The notes beneath the pieces were generated by a model that made no database searches, was not told the origin of the DNA, and worked only from the letters and a program-made list of their open reading frames with translations. Below, piece after piece: positions 27,957 through 37,216 of a stretch of DNA of 64,000 nucleotides. The stretch covers positions 744,001 through 808,000 of the forward strand of contig NZ_CP082269.1 of the NCBI RefSeq assembly GCF_019880405.1, read 5' to 3'. Source of the stretch: Enterobacter sp. C2. Lineage in GTDB: Bacteria; Pseudomonadota; Gammaproteobacteria; Enterobacterales; Enterobacteriaceae. The translations under genes were made by a program, and so were the position numbers. Position 1 is the first letter of the stretch. Each line of letters starts with the position of its first letter.

Positions 27957-30386
27957 GTGTCCTCTCTGCCCGTCGCTGCCGTACTGCCCGAACTGCTCTC
28001 TGCGCTCGCCCATGCGCCACAGGTCCTGCTCAACGCCCCTACCGGCGCGGGTAAATCGACCTGGCTGCCGCTGCAAATTCTCGCCGAAGGTGATATTGCC
28101 GGGCGCATTCTGCTGCTGGAGCCGCGTCGTCTGGCGGCGCGCAATGTTGCCCAGCGGCTGGCGGAGCTGCTGGGGGAGAAGCCCGGCGAGACGGTAGGCT
28201 ACCGGATGCGCGGTGAAACCTGCGTAGGCGCAGCGACGCGTCTGGAGGTCGTGACCGAGGGGATCCTGACCCGCATGATTCAGCGCGATCCCGAGCTCGC
28301 CGGGGTGGGCCTGGTGATCCTCGATGAGTTCCACGAGCGCAGCCTGGAGGCCGATCTGGCTCTGGCCCTGCTGCTGGACGTGCAGCAGGGGCTGCGAGAC
28401 GATCTCAAGCTCCTTATTATGTCGGCGACGCTGGATAACGATCGTCTCCAGCGACTGCTGCCGGACGCGCCGATTGTCGCCTCGAAAGGGCGCGCATACC
28501 CTGTAGATCGTCGTTATCAGCCGCTGCCCAGCCACGTCCGCTTTGACGAGGCCGTTGCCACGGCGACTGCCGAGCTGTTGCGGGCCGAGCGCGGCTCGCT
28601 GCTGCTGTTTCTGCCCGGCGTCGGTGAGATCCAGCGCGTACAGGATCAGCTGGCCCAGCGCGTCGGCAGCGACGTGCTGCTCTGCCCGCTCTACGGCGCG
28701 CTGCCCCTGAGCGAGCAGCGCAAGGCGATCCTGCCCGCGCCGGAAGGATCCCGTAAAGTGGTACTGGCTACCAACATCGCCGAGACCAGTTTGACCATCG
28801 AGGGGATTCGGCTGGTCATCGACAGCGCCCAGGAGCGAGTGGCCCGCTTCGACGCCCGCACCGGGTTGACGCGGCTGGTGACGCAGCGGGTGAGCCAGGC
28901 CTCAATGACCCAGCGTGCCGGACGTGCCGGACGGCTGGAGCCGGGCAACTGCCTTCACCTGCTGGCGAAAGAGCAGGCGGAGCGGACAACGGCCCAGAGC
29001 GAACCGGAGATTTTGCAAAGCGATCTCAGCGCCATGCTGCTGGAGCTGGTGCAGTGGGGCTGTCGCGATCCGGCCCAGCTCTGCTGGCTGGACATGCCGC
29101 CAGCGGTGAACCTGGCGGCGGCAGAGACCCTGCTGGTGCAGCTCGGGGCGCTGGAAAACCGGCAACTGACGGCGCGCGGGCAGAAGATGGCGAGGCTGGG
29201 CGTAACGCCGCGCCTCTCGGCGATGCTGGTGAGTGCCGAGACCGCTGACGAGGCGGCCACGGCGGCGAAGCTTGCTGCTATTCTGGAGGAGCCTCCGCGC
29301 GGCGGCAGTATCGATCTCGGGGTGGCCTTCTCCCGCAGCCAGCCGCACTGGCAGCGGCGCAGCCGTCAGCTGCTTAAGCGGTTGAACAGTGGGGAGGGCA
29401 GGGAAGATAGCGATCTGATCCCAACCCTGCTGGCACGTGGCTTTGCCGACCGCATTGCCCGTCGGCGCGGTCAGGAGGGGCGCTACCAGCTGGCGAACGG
29501 CATGGGGGCGATGCTCGACGTAGACGACGCCATGGGCCGCCATGAGTGGCTGATTGCGCCGCTGCTGCTCCAGGGCAGCCAGCAGCCGGACGCGCGCATT
29601 TTACAGGCGGTGTCGGTCAATATTGAGTCACTTATCACCGCCGCGCCGTGGCTGCTGCACAACGCCGATACCGTAGAGTGGGACGACGCCCACGGCACGC
29701 TGAAAGCGCTGCGTCGTAGCCAGATAGGCCAGCTGACGGTGAGCGTCAGGCCGCTGGCGAAACCGTCAGAGACGGAGCTGCACCAGGCGATGCTGAACGG
29801 CATCCGCGATAAGGGACTCCAGGTGCTGAACTGGACCCCGGCGGCGGAGCAGCTGCGCCTGCGTCTCCACTGTGCGGCACAGTGGCTGCCAGAATATGCG
29901 TGGCCCGCGGTGGATGATGCCTCGCTTTTAGCGACGCTTGAGCTATGGTTACTTCCCGATATGCAGGGCGTTCACTCCCTGCGGGCGCTGAAAGCGCTGG
30001 ATTTGATCCACGCGCTCAACCATTTACTGCCGTGGCCGCTGCGTCAACGGCTGGATAGTGCGCTGCCTGGGCATTACACTGTGCCGACGGGAAGCCAGAT
30101 TGCCATCCGCTACCATGCAGAGAATCCGCCGGTGCTGGCGGTGCGGATGCAGGAGATGTTTGGCGAGGCCGCCACGCCGGTTATTGCCGAGGGGCGGATG
30201 CCGCTGGTGCTGGAGCTGCTCTCACCGGCGCAGCGCCCGCTACAGATCACGCGCGATCTCAGCGCGTTCTGGGCAGGTGCTTACCGTGAAGTGCAAAAAG
30301 AGATGAAGGGGCGCTACCCGAAGCATGTCTGGCCGGACGATCCGGCGAATACCGCGCCGACAAGGCGGGTTAAAAAATATTCGTAA
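27957..30386 (+). CDS. hrpB: ATP-dependent helicase HrpB
   Basis: This is an 809-aa DEAH-type RNA-helicase-family protein, the same length as E. coli HrpB from the matching start. The GTG at 27957 (reading M/V-SSLPVAAVLPELL) has TGGAG six bases upstream. Motifs are Walker A NAPTGAGKSTW, motif II LDEFHERS, motif III MSATL, TNIAETSLTIEG and the motif VI QRAGRAGR. The open frame extends to 27477, but that part is antisense to thpR and was rejected. The function is poorly known. Confidence 0.95.
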   Translation: MSSLPVAAVLPELLSALAHAPQVLLNAPTGAGKSTWLPLQILAEGDIAGRILLLEPRRLAARNVAQRLAELLGEKPGETVGYRMRGETCVGAATRLEVVTEGILTRMIQRDPELAGVGLVILDEFHERSLEADLALALLLDVQQGLRDDLKLLIMSATLDNDRLQRLLPDAPIVASKGRAYPVDRRYQPLPSHVRFDEAVATATAELLRAERGSLLLFLPGVGEIQRVQDQLAQRVGSDVLLCPLYGALPLSEQRKAILPAPEGSRKVVLATNIAETSLTIEGIRLVIDSAQERVARFDARTGLTRLVTQRVSQASMTQRAGRAGRLEPGNCLHLLAKEQAERTTAQSEPEILQSDLSAMLLELVQWGCRDPAQLCWLDMPPAVNLAAAETLLVQLGALENRQLTARGQKMARLGVTPRLSAMLVSAETADEAATAAKLAAILEEPPRGGSIDLGVAFSRSQPHWQRRSRQLLKRLNSGEGREDSDLIPTLLARGFADRIARRRGQEGRYQLANGMGAMLDVDDAMGRHEWLIAPLLLQGSQQPDARILQAVSVNIESLITAAPWLLHNADTVEWDDAHGTLKALRRSQIGQLTVSVRPLAKPSETELHQAMLNGIRDKGLQVLNWTPAAEQLRLRLHCAAQWLPEYAWPAVDDASLLATLELWLLPDMQGVHSLRALKALDLIHALNHLLPWPLRQRLDSALPGHYTVPTGSQIAIRYHAENPPVLAVRMQEMFGEAATPVIAEGRMPLVLELLSPAQRPLQITRDLSAFWAGAYREVQKEMKGRYPKHVWPDDPANTAPTRRVKKYS

Positions 30387-30485
30387 ATTAGCGAAAGCGA
30401 AATTGAGAGATTTCTTCTTCTGCCCTCCGGTAGAAGAAAAGAGAATCGGGCCCTTGCGCCTGAAATAATGTAGCGGAGAGTAAGC

Positions 30486-33041
30486 ATGGCGGGGAATGAC
30501 CGCGAACCTATTGGACGTAAAGGCAGACCTGCGCGTCCGGTAAAAGAGAAGGTAAGCCGTCGTCGTCTCAGAGATGAAGAGATGGACGATGCGTATGATG
30601 ATGAGGACGACGCACCTGCGCCGCGCCGTGGTGGTAAAGGCGGCGGCAGTGGCAAAGGAAAAGGCGGCAAACGTAAGCGCGGCTGGTTCTGGCTGCTGGT
30701 GAAGATCTTTATCGTTCTGCTGGTGCTGTTTGCGATTTACGGCCTCTATCTCGATCAGAAGATCCGCAGCCGCATCGACGGCAAAGTCTGGCAGCTGCCG
30801 GCGGCGGTGTATGGCCGGATGGTCAACCTCGAACCCGAGATGCCGATCAGCAAGAACGAGATGGTGAAGCTGCTGGAGGCAACCCAGTACCGCAAGGTGA
30901 CGGCGATGACCCGTCCCGGCGAGTTTACCGTGCAGGCCAACAGCATCGAGATGATCCGTCGTCCGTTCGACTTCCCCGACAGTAAAGAGGGGCAGGTCCG
31001 CGCTCGGCTGACGTTTAGCGATAACCATCTGGATACCATCGAGAACATGGAGAATAACCGCCAGTTCGGTTTCTTCCGTCTCGATCCGCGCCTGATCACC
31101 ATGCTCTCCTCGCCGAACGGCGAGCAGCGTCTGTTCGTGGCGCGTAACGGCTTCCCGGATCTGCTGGTGGATACCCTGCTGGCGACCGAAGACCGTCACT
31201 TCTATGAGCATGATGGGATCAGCTTCTTCTCTATCGGGCGTGCGGTGCTGGCGAACCTGACGGCGGGACGCACGGTGCAGGGGGCGAGTACCCTGACCCA
31301 GCAGCTGGTGAAAAACCTGTTCCTCTCCAGCGAGCGCTCCTACTGGCGTAAGGCGAACGAAGCCTATATGGCGCTGATCGTCGATGCCCGCTATAGCAAG
31401 GATCGTATTCTTGAGCTGTATATGAACGAGGTCTACCTCGGTCAGAGCGGCGATAACGAAATCCGCGGCTTCCCACTGGCGAGTCTTTACTACTTTGGCC
31501 GTCCGGTAGAGGAGCTGAGCCTTGACCAGCAGGCGCTGCTGGTGGGCATGGTGAAAGGCGCTTCGATCTACAACCCGTGGCGTAATCCGAAGCTGGCGCT
31601 GGAGCGACGTAACCTTGTGCTGCGCCTGCTGCAGGAGCAGAAGGTCATCGACCAGGAGCTGTACGATATGCTCAGCGCCCGGCCGCTCGGGGTGCAGAAG
31701 CGCGGCGGGGTGATCTCACCGCAGCCAGCGTTTATGCAGATGGTGCGCCAGGAGCTGCAGGCGAAGCTGGGGGATAAAGTTAAGGATCTCTCCGGCGTGA
31801 AGATCTTTACTACCTTTGACTCGGTAGCGCAGGACGCGGCGGAGAAAGCCGCCGTGGAAGGTATTCCGGCCCTGATCAAGCAGCGTAAGCTGAGCGATCT
31901 GGAGACGGCGATGGTGGTCGTTGACCGCTTCAGCGGCGAAGTTCGCGCCATGGTGGGCGGGGCGACGCCGCAGTTTGCGGGCTACAACCGTGCCATGCAG
32001 GCGCGGCGCTCCATCGGCTCGCTGGCAAAACCGGCCACCTACCTCACCGCGCTGAGCCAGCCGAACCAGTATCGTCTGAACACGTGGATTGCCGATGCGC
32101 CGATCTCTCTGCCCCAGCCTAACGGCAAGGTATGGTCTCCGCAGAACGATGACCACCGCTTTAGCGGCCAGGTGATGCTGGTAGATGCGTTGACCCGCTC
32201 AATGAACGTCCCGACGGTAAACCTCGGGATGGCGCTGGGCCTGCCAGCGGTGACCGACACCTGGACCAAGCTGGGCGTGCCGAAAGATCAGCTGCATCCG
32301 GTTCCGGCAATGCTGCTGGGGGCACTGAACCTGACCCCGGTTGAGGTGGCGCAGGCGTTCCAGACCATCGCCAGCGGCGGTAACCGTGCGACGCTTTCCG
32401 CGCTGCGCTCGGTGATCGCAGAAGACGGCACGGTGCTCTACCAGAGCTTCCCGCAGGCAGAGCGTGCGGTGCCTGCTCAGGCGGCATACATGACCCTGTG
32501 GACTATGCAGCAGGTTATCCAGCGCGGCACCGGCCGACAGCTGGGGGCGAAGTATCCGGGCCTGCATCTGGCGGGTAAAACCGGGACCACCAACAACAAC
32601 GTCGATACCTGGTTCGCCGGGATCGATGGCCGTGAGGTGACCATTACCTGGGTAGGACGCGATAACAACCAGCCGACCAAGCTGTACGGTGCTAGCGGGG
32701 CGATGGCAATCTACCAGCGCTATCTGGCGAACCAGTCGCCGATCCCGCTGGATCTGACTCCGCCGGAAGATATCGTCAACATGGGCGTGGACGAGGGCGG
32801 TAACTTCCTCTGCGGTGGTGGTGTGCGCTCGCTGCCGGTGTGGACATCGAATCCGGATGCCCTGTGCCAGCAGAGCGAGATGCTGCTCCAGCAGCAACAG
32901 CAGCAGCAGAGCGGTAATCCGTTTGAGCAGTCGTCACCGCAGCCGCAACAGCAGCCTCAGCAGCAGCAGCAACAACAGCCGCAGCAGCAGGAGAAGAGCG
33001 ACGGCGTTGCGGGCTGGATCAAAGATATGTTTGGTAACTAA
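30486..33041 (+). CDS. mrcB: Penicillin-binding protein 1B
   Basis: PBP1B polymerises and cross-links peptidoglycan. The 851-aa protein (E. coli 844) starts with a charged cytoplasmic tail and one TM segment (about residues 63-85). The UB2H region for LpoB follows, then the GT51 domain ([14 protein letters not shown], the catalytic Glu) and the transpeptidase ([12 protein letters not shown] with Sxx[14 protein letters not shown] with KTG). The C-terminal ~60 residues are very Gln-rich, with several runs of Q interrupted by P and S. This stretch is richer in Q than in E. coli and ends [13 protein letters not shown]. Confidence 0.97.
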   Translation: MAGNDREPIGRKGRPARPVKEKVSRRRLRDEEMDDAYDDEDDAPAPRRGGKGGGSGKGKGGKRKRGWFWLLVKIFIVLLVLFAIYGLYLDQKIRSRIDGKVWQLPAAVYGRMVNLEPEMPISKNEMVKLLEATQYRKVTAMTRPGEFTVQANSIEMIRRPFDFPDSKEGQVRARLTFSDNHLDTIENMENNRQFGFFRLDPRLITMLSSPNGEQRLFVARNGFPDLLVDTLLATEDRHFYEHDGISFFSIGRAVLANLTAGRTVQGASTLTQQLVKNLFLSSERSYWRKANEAYMALIVDARYSKDRILELYMNEVYLGQSGDNEIRGFPLASLYYFGRPVEELSLDQQALLVGMVKGASIYNPWRNPKLALERRNLVLRLLQEQKVIDQELYDMLSARPLGVQKRGGVISPQPAFMQMVRQELQAKLGDKVKDLSGVKIFTTFDSVAQDAAEKAAVEGIPALIKQRKLSDLETAMVVVDRFSGEVRAMVGGATPQFAGYNRAMQARRSIGSLAKPATYLTALSQPNQYRLNTWIADAPISLPQPNGKVWSPQNDDHRFSGQVMLVDALTRSMNVPTVNLGMALGLPAVTDTWTKLGVPKDQLHPVPAMLLGALNLTPVEVAQAFQTIASGGNRATLSALRSVIAEDGTVLYQSFPQAERAVPAQAAYMTLWTMQQVIQRGTGRQLGAKYPGLHLAGKTGTTNNNVDTWFAGIDGREVTITWVGRDNNQPTKLYGASGAMAIYQRYLANQSPIPLDLTPPEDIVNMGVDEGGNFLCGGGVRSLPVWTSNPDALCQQSEMLLQQQQQQQSGNPFEQSSPQPQQQPQQQQQQQPQQQEKSDGVAGWIKDMFGN

Positions 33042-33062
33042 GTTGCCTTAAGAGTAAATAGC

Positions 33063-33088
33063 GCCGGGCGGCGCTCCGCTTGCCCGGC
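33063..33088. repeat. REP-type palindrome 3' of mrcB
   Basis: Arms GCCGGGC and GCCCGGC surround a 12-base loop, followed by CTAC, 21 bases past the mrcB stop. Confidence 0.65.
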
Positions 33089-33227
33089 CTACACCTGTTC
33101 AGTTTTAACCTCATTTAACCCCTCTGTAACACCCTGTTATCCGTCTGGTTATTCCTTAATCCCTTAATTGTCGTAGGGGCGCATAACTCTTGCTATCTCC
33201 GCGGAGCCTGGCATATTATGCTGCGGT

Positions 33228-33258
33228 CATAATAATAATTATCGTTTACGTTATCATT
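33228..33258 (+). promoter_or_regulatory. Fur box upstream of fhuA
   Basis: The region reads CATAATAATAATTATCG then TTTACGTTATCATTCC, an AT-rich interrupted repeat of NAT(A/T)AT type that fits overlapping Fur hexamers (GATAAT-like). It ends about 23 bases before the fhuA ATG. Repression by Fe-Fur is expected for this operon. Confidence 0.65.
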
Positions 33259-33280
33259 CCATTATCCAGAGAGAAGCACC

Positions 33281-35473
33281 ATGGCGCGTTCTGAAACTGC
33301 TCAGCCGGTCAACCTTTCGCTGCGTAAAATTGCCGTGGTCGTTGCCACTGCGGTAGGCAGCATCTCCTTTGCCGCACAGGCAGCTCCAAAAGAAGATACC
33401 ATCACCGTTACCACTGCTGCCGCTGAGCAGGAGAGTGCCTGGGGCCCGGCACCGACCATCGCCGCCAAGCGCACGGCAACGGCGACCAAAACCGATACCC
33501 CAATCGAGAAAACGCCGCAGTCTATCTCGGTGGTCACCCGTGAAGAGATGGATATGAAGGATCCCTCCACGGTGAAAGAGGCGCTGAACTATACGCCGGG
33601 CGTATTCGCTACCCGCGGCAGCTCAGAAACTCTCGATGTGATCTCCATCCGTGGTTTCACCGCCTCGACCGGCGCGAACACCAACCAGTATCTCGACGGC
33701 TTGAAACTTCAGGGGGATAACTACTCTGAATCCTCCATGGATCCTTACTTCCTTGAGCGTATCGAACTGATGCGCGGCCCGACCTCGGTGCTCTACGGTA
33801 AGAGCAACCCTGGCGGCATCGTCTCTATGGTCAGCAAGCGTCCGACTACCGAGCCGCTGAAAGAGGTTGAGTTCCAGATGGGGACCGATAACCTCTACCA
33901 GACCGGCTTCGACTTCAGCGATGCCATCGACGATGACGGCGTGTTCTCCTACCGCCTTACCGGCCTGGGCCGCAGTGAAGATGCCCAGCAGACCATGGTT
34001 AAATCGACCCGCTATGCCATCGCGCCCGCCTTTAGCTGGCGTCCGGATGATAAAACCGACTTCACCTTCCTGAGCAACTTCCAGAGCGATCCGGATGCGG
34101 GCTACTACGGTTGGCTGCCGCGTGTGGGCACCGTGGTGCCGTACACCGACGCCAACGGTAAATCCCATAAGCTGGATACCGACTTTAACGAAGGCGAGCA
34201 GGACAACCGCATGTCCCGCCGCCAGCAGCAGATTGGCTACAGCTTCGCGCACGCCTTCGATGACACCTTCACGGTGCGCCAGAACCTGCGCTATACCCGT
34301 CTGCACACGCTCTACACCTCGGTCTACGGCAACGGCTTTACGGCACCGACGCAAATCAACCGCGCCTTTGTTCGCTCCGATGAAGACCTGAACTCCTTCA
34401 CTGTCGATACTCAGCTGCAGTCTGCCTTTGCCACCGGCGCGGTGGATCACACCCTGCTGACCGGGGTTGACTACCTGCGCATGCGCAACGACATCAACGC
34501 GGACTACGGCACGGCCAATCCGATAGACATGGTCAATCCGCAGTACGGCAACGCTAACGTCAACATTAACTTCCCATATGCGGTGATCAACCGTCAGGAG
34601 CAGACTGGGCTGTACGCACAGGATCAGGCCGAGTGGAACCACTGGGTGCTGACCCTCGGCGGCCGCTACGACTTCGCGAAAACCTCGACCTATACCCGCT
34701 CTACCGGCTCGCTGAGCGAGATCAACGACCAGCAGTTCACCTGGCGCGGTGGGTTGAACTATGTGTTTGATAACGGCGTTGCCCCGTACGTCAGCTACAG
34801 CGAATCCTTTGAGCCGGTCTCCGGGTCAACGAAGCAGGGCAAACCCTTCGATCCGTCACGCGGCAAACAGTATGAAGCGGGCGTGAAGTATGTGCCGAAG
34901 GCGTTGCCGGTCACCGTCACGGCGGCGGTATTCCAGCTGACCAAAGACAAAAACCTGACGGCAGATCCGTCTGATAACGCCTTCAGCGTGCAGGGCGGGG
35001 AGATCCGCTCCCGCGGCCTTGAGCTGGAAGCAAAAGCGGCGCTGACCAGCAATATCAACCTGACGGCGGCCTACAGCTACACCGATGCCGAGTACACCGA
35101 CGATACGCTCTACGAGGGCAAACGTCCTGTAGAAGTGCCGCGTAACATGGCCTCCCTGTGGGCGGACTACACCTTCCACGAGACGGCGCTGAGCGGCCTG
35201 ACGCTGGGCGCGGGCGCTCGCTACGTGGGCGATACCTCCAGCTTCTACACCACCGGTGAGAACGTCAACGGCACCTTCAACGTCGGCAGCTACACGCTGG
35301 TGGATGCGACGGTGAAATACGATCTGGCGCGCGTCGGCATGCCGGGCTCCTCCGTCGGCGTGAAGGTCAATAACCTGTTTAACCGGGAATACGTCTCCAG
35401 CTGCTACCGCGACTACGCGTGCTACTGGGGTGCCGATCGCCAGGTTGTGGCTACCGCCAGCTTCAGCTTCTAA
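33281..35473 (+). CDS. fhuA: Ferrichrome outer-membrane receptor FhuA
   Basis: FhuA imports ferrichrome across the outer membrane with TonB. The 730-aa precursor (E. coli 747) has a signal peptide ending AAQAA. The TonB box DTITVT follows, then the plug (TPQSISVVTREEM, MRGPTSVLYGKSNPGG) and a 22-strand barrel ending VATASFSF with a terminal aromatic. In the loop-4 region E. coli has VYGYGVCSDP... with a Cys pair. Here VYGNGFTAPTQINRAFVRSD replaces it, about 18 residues shorter and without cysteine. Loop 4 is the T5/T1/phi80 binding site in E. coli, so phage range should differ. It is the first gene of fhuACDB. Confidence 0.95.
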   Translation: MARSETAQPVNLSLRKIAVVVATAVGSISFAAQAAPKEDTITVTTAAAEQESAWGPAPTIAAKRTATATKTDTPIEKTPQSISVVTREEMDMKDPSTVKEALNYTPGVFATRGSSETLDVISIRGFTASTGANTNQYLDGLKLQGDNYSESSMDPYFLERIELMRGPTSVLYGKSNPGGIVSMVSKRPTTEPLKEVEFQMGTDNLYQTGFDFSDAIDDDGVFSYRLTGLGRSEDAQQTMVKSTRYAIAPAFSWRPDDKTDFTFLSNFQSDPDAGYYGWLPRVGTVVPYTDANGKSHKLDTDFNEGEQDNRMSRRQQQIGYSFAHAFDDTFTVRQNLRYTRLHTLYTSVYGNGFTAPTQINRAFVRSDEDLNSFTVDTQLQSAFATGAVDHTLLTGVDYLRMRNDINADYGTANPIDMVNPQYGNANVNINFPYAVINRQEQTGLYAQDQAEWNHWVLTLGGRYDFAKTSTYTRSTGSLSEINDQQFTWRGGLNYVFDNGVAPYVSYSESFEPVSGSTKQGKPFDPSRGKQYEAGVKYVPKALPVTVTAAVFQLTKDKNLTADPSDNAFSVQGGEIRSRGLELEAKAALTSNINLTAAYSYTDAEYTDDTLYEGKRPVEVPRNMASLWADYTFHETALSGLTLGAGARYVGDTSSFYTTGENVNGTFNVGSYTLVDATVKYDLARVGMPGSSVGVKVNNLFNREYVSSCYRDYACYWGADRQVVATASFSF

Positions 35474-35485
35474 TCTCCTCCTCTC

Positions 35486-35514
35486 AGGGCACGGTTAATC
35501 GTGCCCTTTTTATT
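35486..35514 (+). terminator. Attenuator-like hairpin between fhuA and fhuC
   Basis: AGGGCACG-GTTAAT-CGTGCCCT is followed by TTTTATT, 13 bases after the fhuA stop and 15 bases before the fhuC ATG. It probably lowers transport-gene expression relative to the receptor. Confidence 0.7.
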
Positions 35515-35528
35515 GATAAGTTGGTCCC

Positions 35529-36326
35529 ATGCAGGAAAACAATACGCTTCCCGATACCACCTTTCAGCTCTCTGATGTCTCCTTTCATGTGCCTGGACGC
35601 ACGCTGCTGCATCCGCTATCGCTCACCTTTCCGGCAGGCAAGGTCACGGGGCTTATCGGCCACAACGGCTCGGGTAAATCCACGCTGTTGAAGATGCTGG
35701 GTCGTCATCAGCCGCCGTCCGAGGGCGATATTCTGCTGGACGGTCAGCCGCTGGCGAGCTGGAACAGCAAAGCCTTTGCCCGCCGAGTAGCCTATTTGCC
35801 GCAGCAGCTGCCGCAGGCGGAGGGGATGACGGTGCGCGAGCTGGTGGCAATAGGACGCTACCCGTGGCACGGGGCGCTGGGACGTTTTGGCGTGGCCGAC
35901 CGGGAGAAGGTAGAGGAGGCGATTAACCTTGTGGGACTAAAACCGCTGGCCCACCGGCTGGTGGATAGCCTCTCCGGCGGCGAGCGCCAGCGGGCGTGGA
36001 TCGCCATGCTGGTAGCGCAGGATAGCCGCTGCCTGCTGCTGGATGAGCCGACCTCGGCGCTGGATATCGCCCATCAGGTGGATGTCCTGGCGCTTATCCA
36101 TCGCCTGAGTCAGCAGCGTGGGCTGACGGTGATCGCCGTTCTCCACGATATCAATATGGCGGCGCGCTACTGCGACTACCTGGTGGCGCTGCGCGGCGGC
36201 GAGAGGATTGCCGAGGGGACGCCGGAATCGCTGATGCAGGCCCAAACTCTGGAGCAGATCTACGGCATTCCGATGGGCATCCTGCCCCACCCGGCAGGGG
36301 CGGCACCGGTGAGCTTTGTCTACTGA
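35529..36326 (+). CDS. fhuC: Ferric hydroxamate ABC transporter ATPase FhuC
   Basis: This is a 265-aa ATPase with Walker A GHNGSGKSTL, signature LSGGERQRAW and Walker B CLLLDEPTSALD. It energises hydroxamate-siderophore import through FhuB. Its TGA overlaps the fhuD ATG by one base (TGATG). Confidence 0.97.
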   Translation: MQENNTLPDTTFQLSDVSFHVPGRTLLHPLSLTFPAGKVTGLIGHNGSGKSTLLKMLGRHQPPSEGDILLDGQPLASWNSKAFARRVAYLPQQLPQAEGMTVRELVAIGRYPWHGALGRFGVADREKVEEAINLVGLKPLAHRLVDSLSGGERQRAWIAMLVAQDSRCLLLDEPTSALDIAHQVDVLALIHRLSQQRGLTVIAVLHDINMAARYCDYLVALRGGERIAEGTPESLMQAQTLEQIYGIPMGILPHPAGAAPVSFVY

Positions 36327-37216
36327 TGGCGGGCTTAGCAATGATTAGCCGCCGCCGTCTGCTGACCGCGATGGCCCTCTCGCCGCTGCTGTGGCGGGCG
36401 GGAACCGCACGGGCGGCAGCCATCGACATCAACCGCATCGTGGCGCTGGAGTGGCTGCCGGTAGAGCTGCTGCTGGCGATGGGCGTTGCCCCCTACGGCG
36501 TTGCCGACGTCAATAGTTACAACACCTGGGTCAACGAACCCAAGCTGCCCGCCTCGACAATCGATGTCGGTCTGCGCACCGAACCCAACCTTGAGCTGCT
36601 TACCCAGATGCAGCCTTCGTACCTGGTCTGGTCGGCAGGCTACGGCCCCTCGGCAGAGGTGCTGGCGCGAATTGCCCCCGGCCAGGGCTTCAACTTCAGC
36701 GACGGCAAGAAGCCGCTGACCATGGCGCGCAACTCGATGAATGAGATGGCCCAGCTGCTTAACCTCGAATCCGCTGCCCGCACGCACCTCGATAGCTTCG
36801 ATGCCTTTATCGCCGCCATGAAGCCGCGCTTTGCCCGCCGCGGCGACAGGCCGCTGCTGATGGTCACCCTGCTTGACGCGCAGCATATGCTGGTCTTTGC
36901 CTCGAACTGCCTGTTCCAGGAGACGCTGGATGAATTTGGGATCCGCAACGCCTGGCAGGGGGAAACCACCTTCTGGGGCAGCACCACGGTGAGCATTGAC
37001 CGGCTGGCAGTCTATAAAGACGCAGACGTGATCTGCTTCGATCACGGCAACGAGCAGGATATGCAGCGCCTGATGGCAACCCCGCTGTGGCAGGCGATGC
37101 CGTTTGTCCGCGCGGGACGCTTCCAGCGCGTGCCGGCGGTGTGGTTCTACGGAGCGACGCTGTCGGTGATGCACTTTGTCCGTGTTCTGGATAACGCCCT
37201 GGGAGGTAAAGCATGA
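36326..37216 (+). CDS. fhuD: Periplasmic ferric hydroxamate-binding protein FhuD
   Basis: This is a 296-aa class III binding protein. The N-terminus MAGLAMISRRRLLTAMALSP has a twin-arginine-type SRRRLL signal, as in E. coli FhuD. Conserved stretches include RIVALEWLPVELLLAMG, DVGLRTEPNLELL and the C-terminal WQAMPFVRAGRFQRVPAVWF. It is coupled to fhuC upstream and to fhuB, which starts 4 bases before its stop (ATGA). Confidence 0.97.
   Translation: MAGLAMISRRRLLTAMALSPLLWRAGTARAAAIDINRIVALEWLPVELLLAMGVAPYGVADVNSYNTWVNEPKLPASTIDVGLRTEPNLELLTQMQPSYLVWSAGYGPSAEVLARIAPGQGFNFSDGKKPLTMARNSMNEMAQLLNLESAARTHLDSFDAFIAAMKPRFARRGDRPLLMVTLLDAQHMLVFASNCLFQETLDEFGIRNAWQGETTFWGSTTVSIDRLAVYKDADVICFDHGNEQDMQRLMATPLWQAMPFVRAGRFQRVPAVWFYGATLSVMHFVRVLDNALGGKA

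Noticed and set aside
30240-31211. 323-codon minus-strand frame over the hrpB-mrcB junction
   Set aside because: It overlaps two firmly identified genes antisense and has no start signal.
32875-33000. Short CAG/CAA repeats considered as a CRISPR or tandem-repeat array
   Set aside because: They are in-frame glutamine codons of mrcB, with no direct repeats separated by unique spacers.
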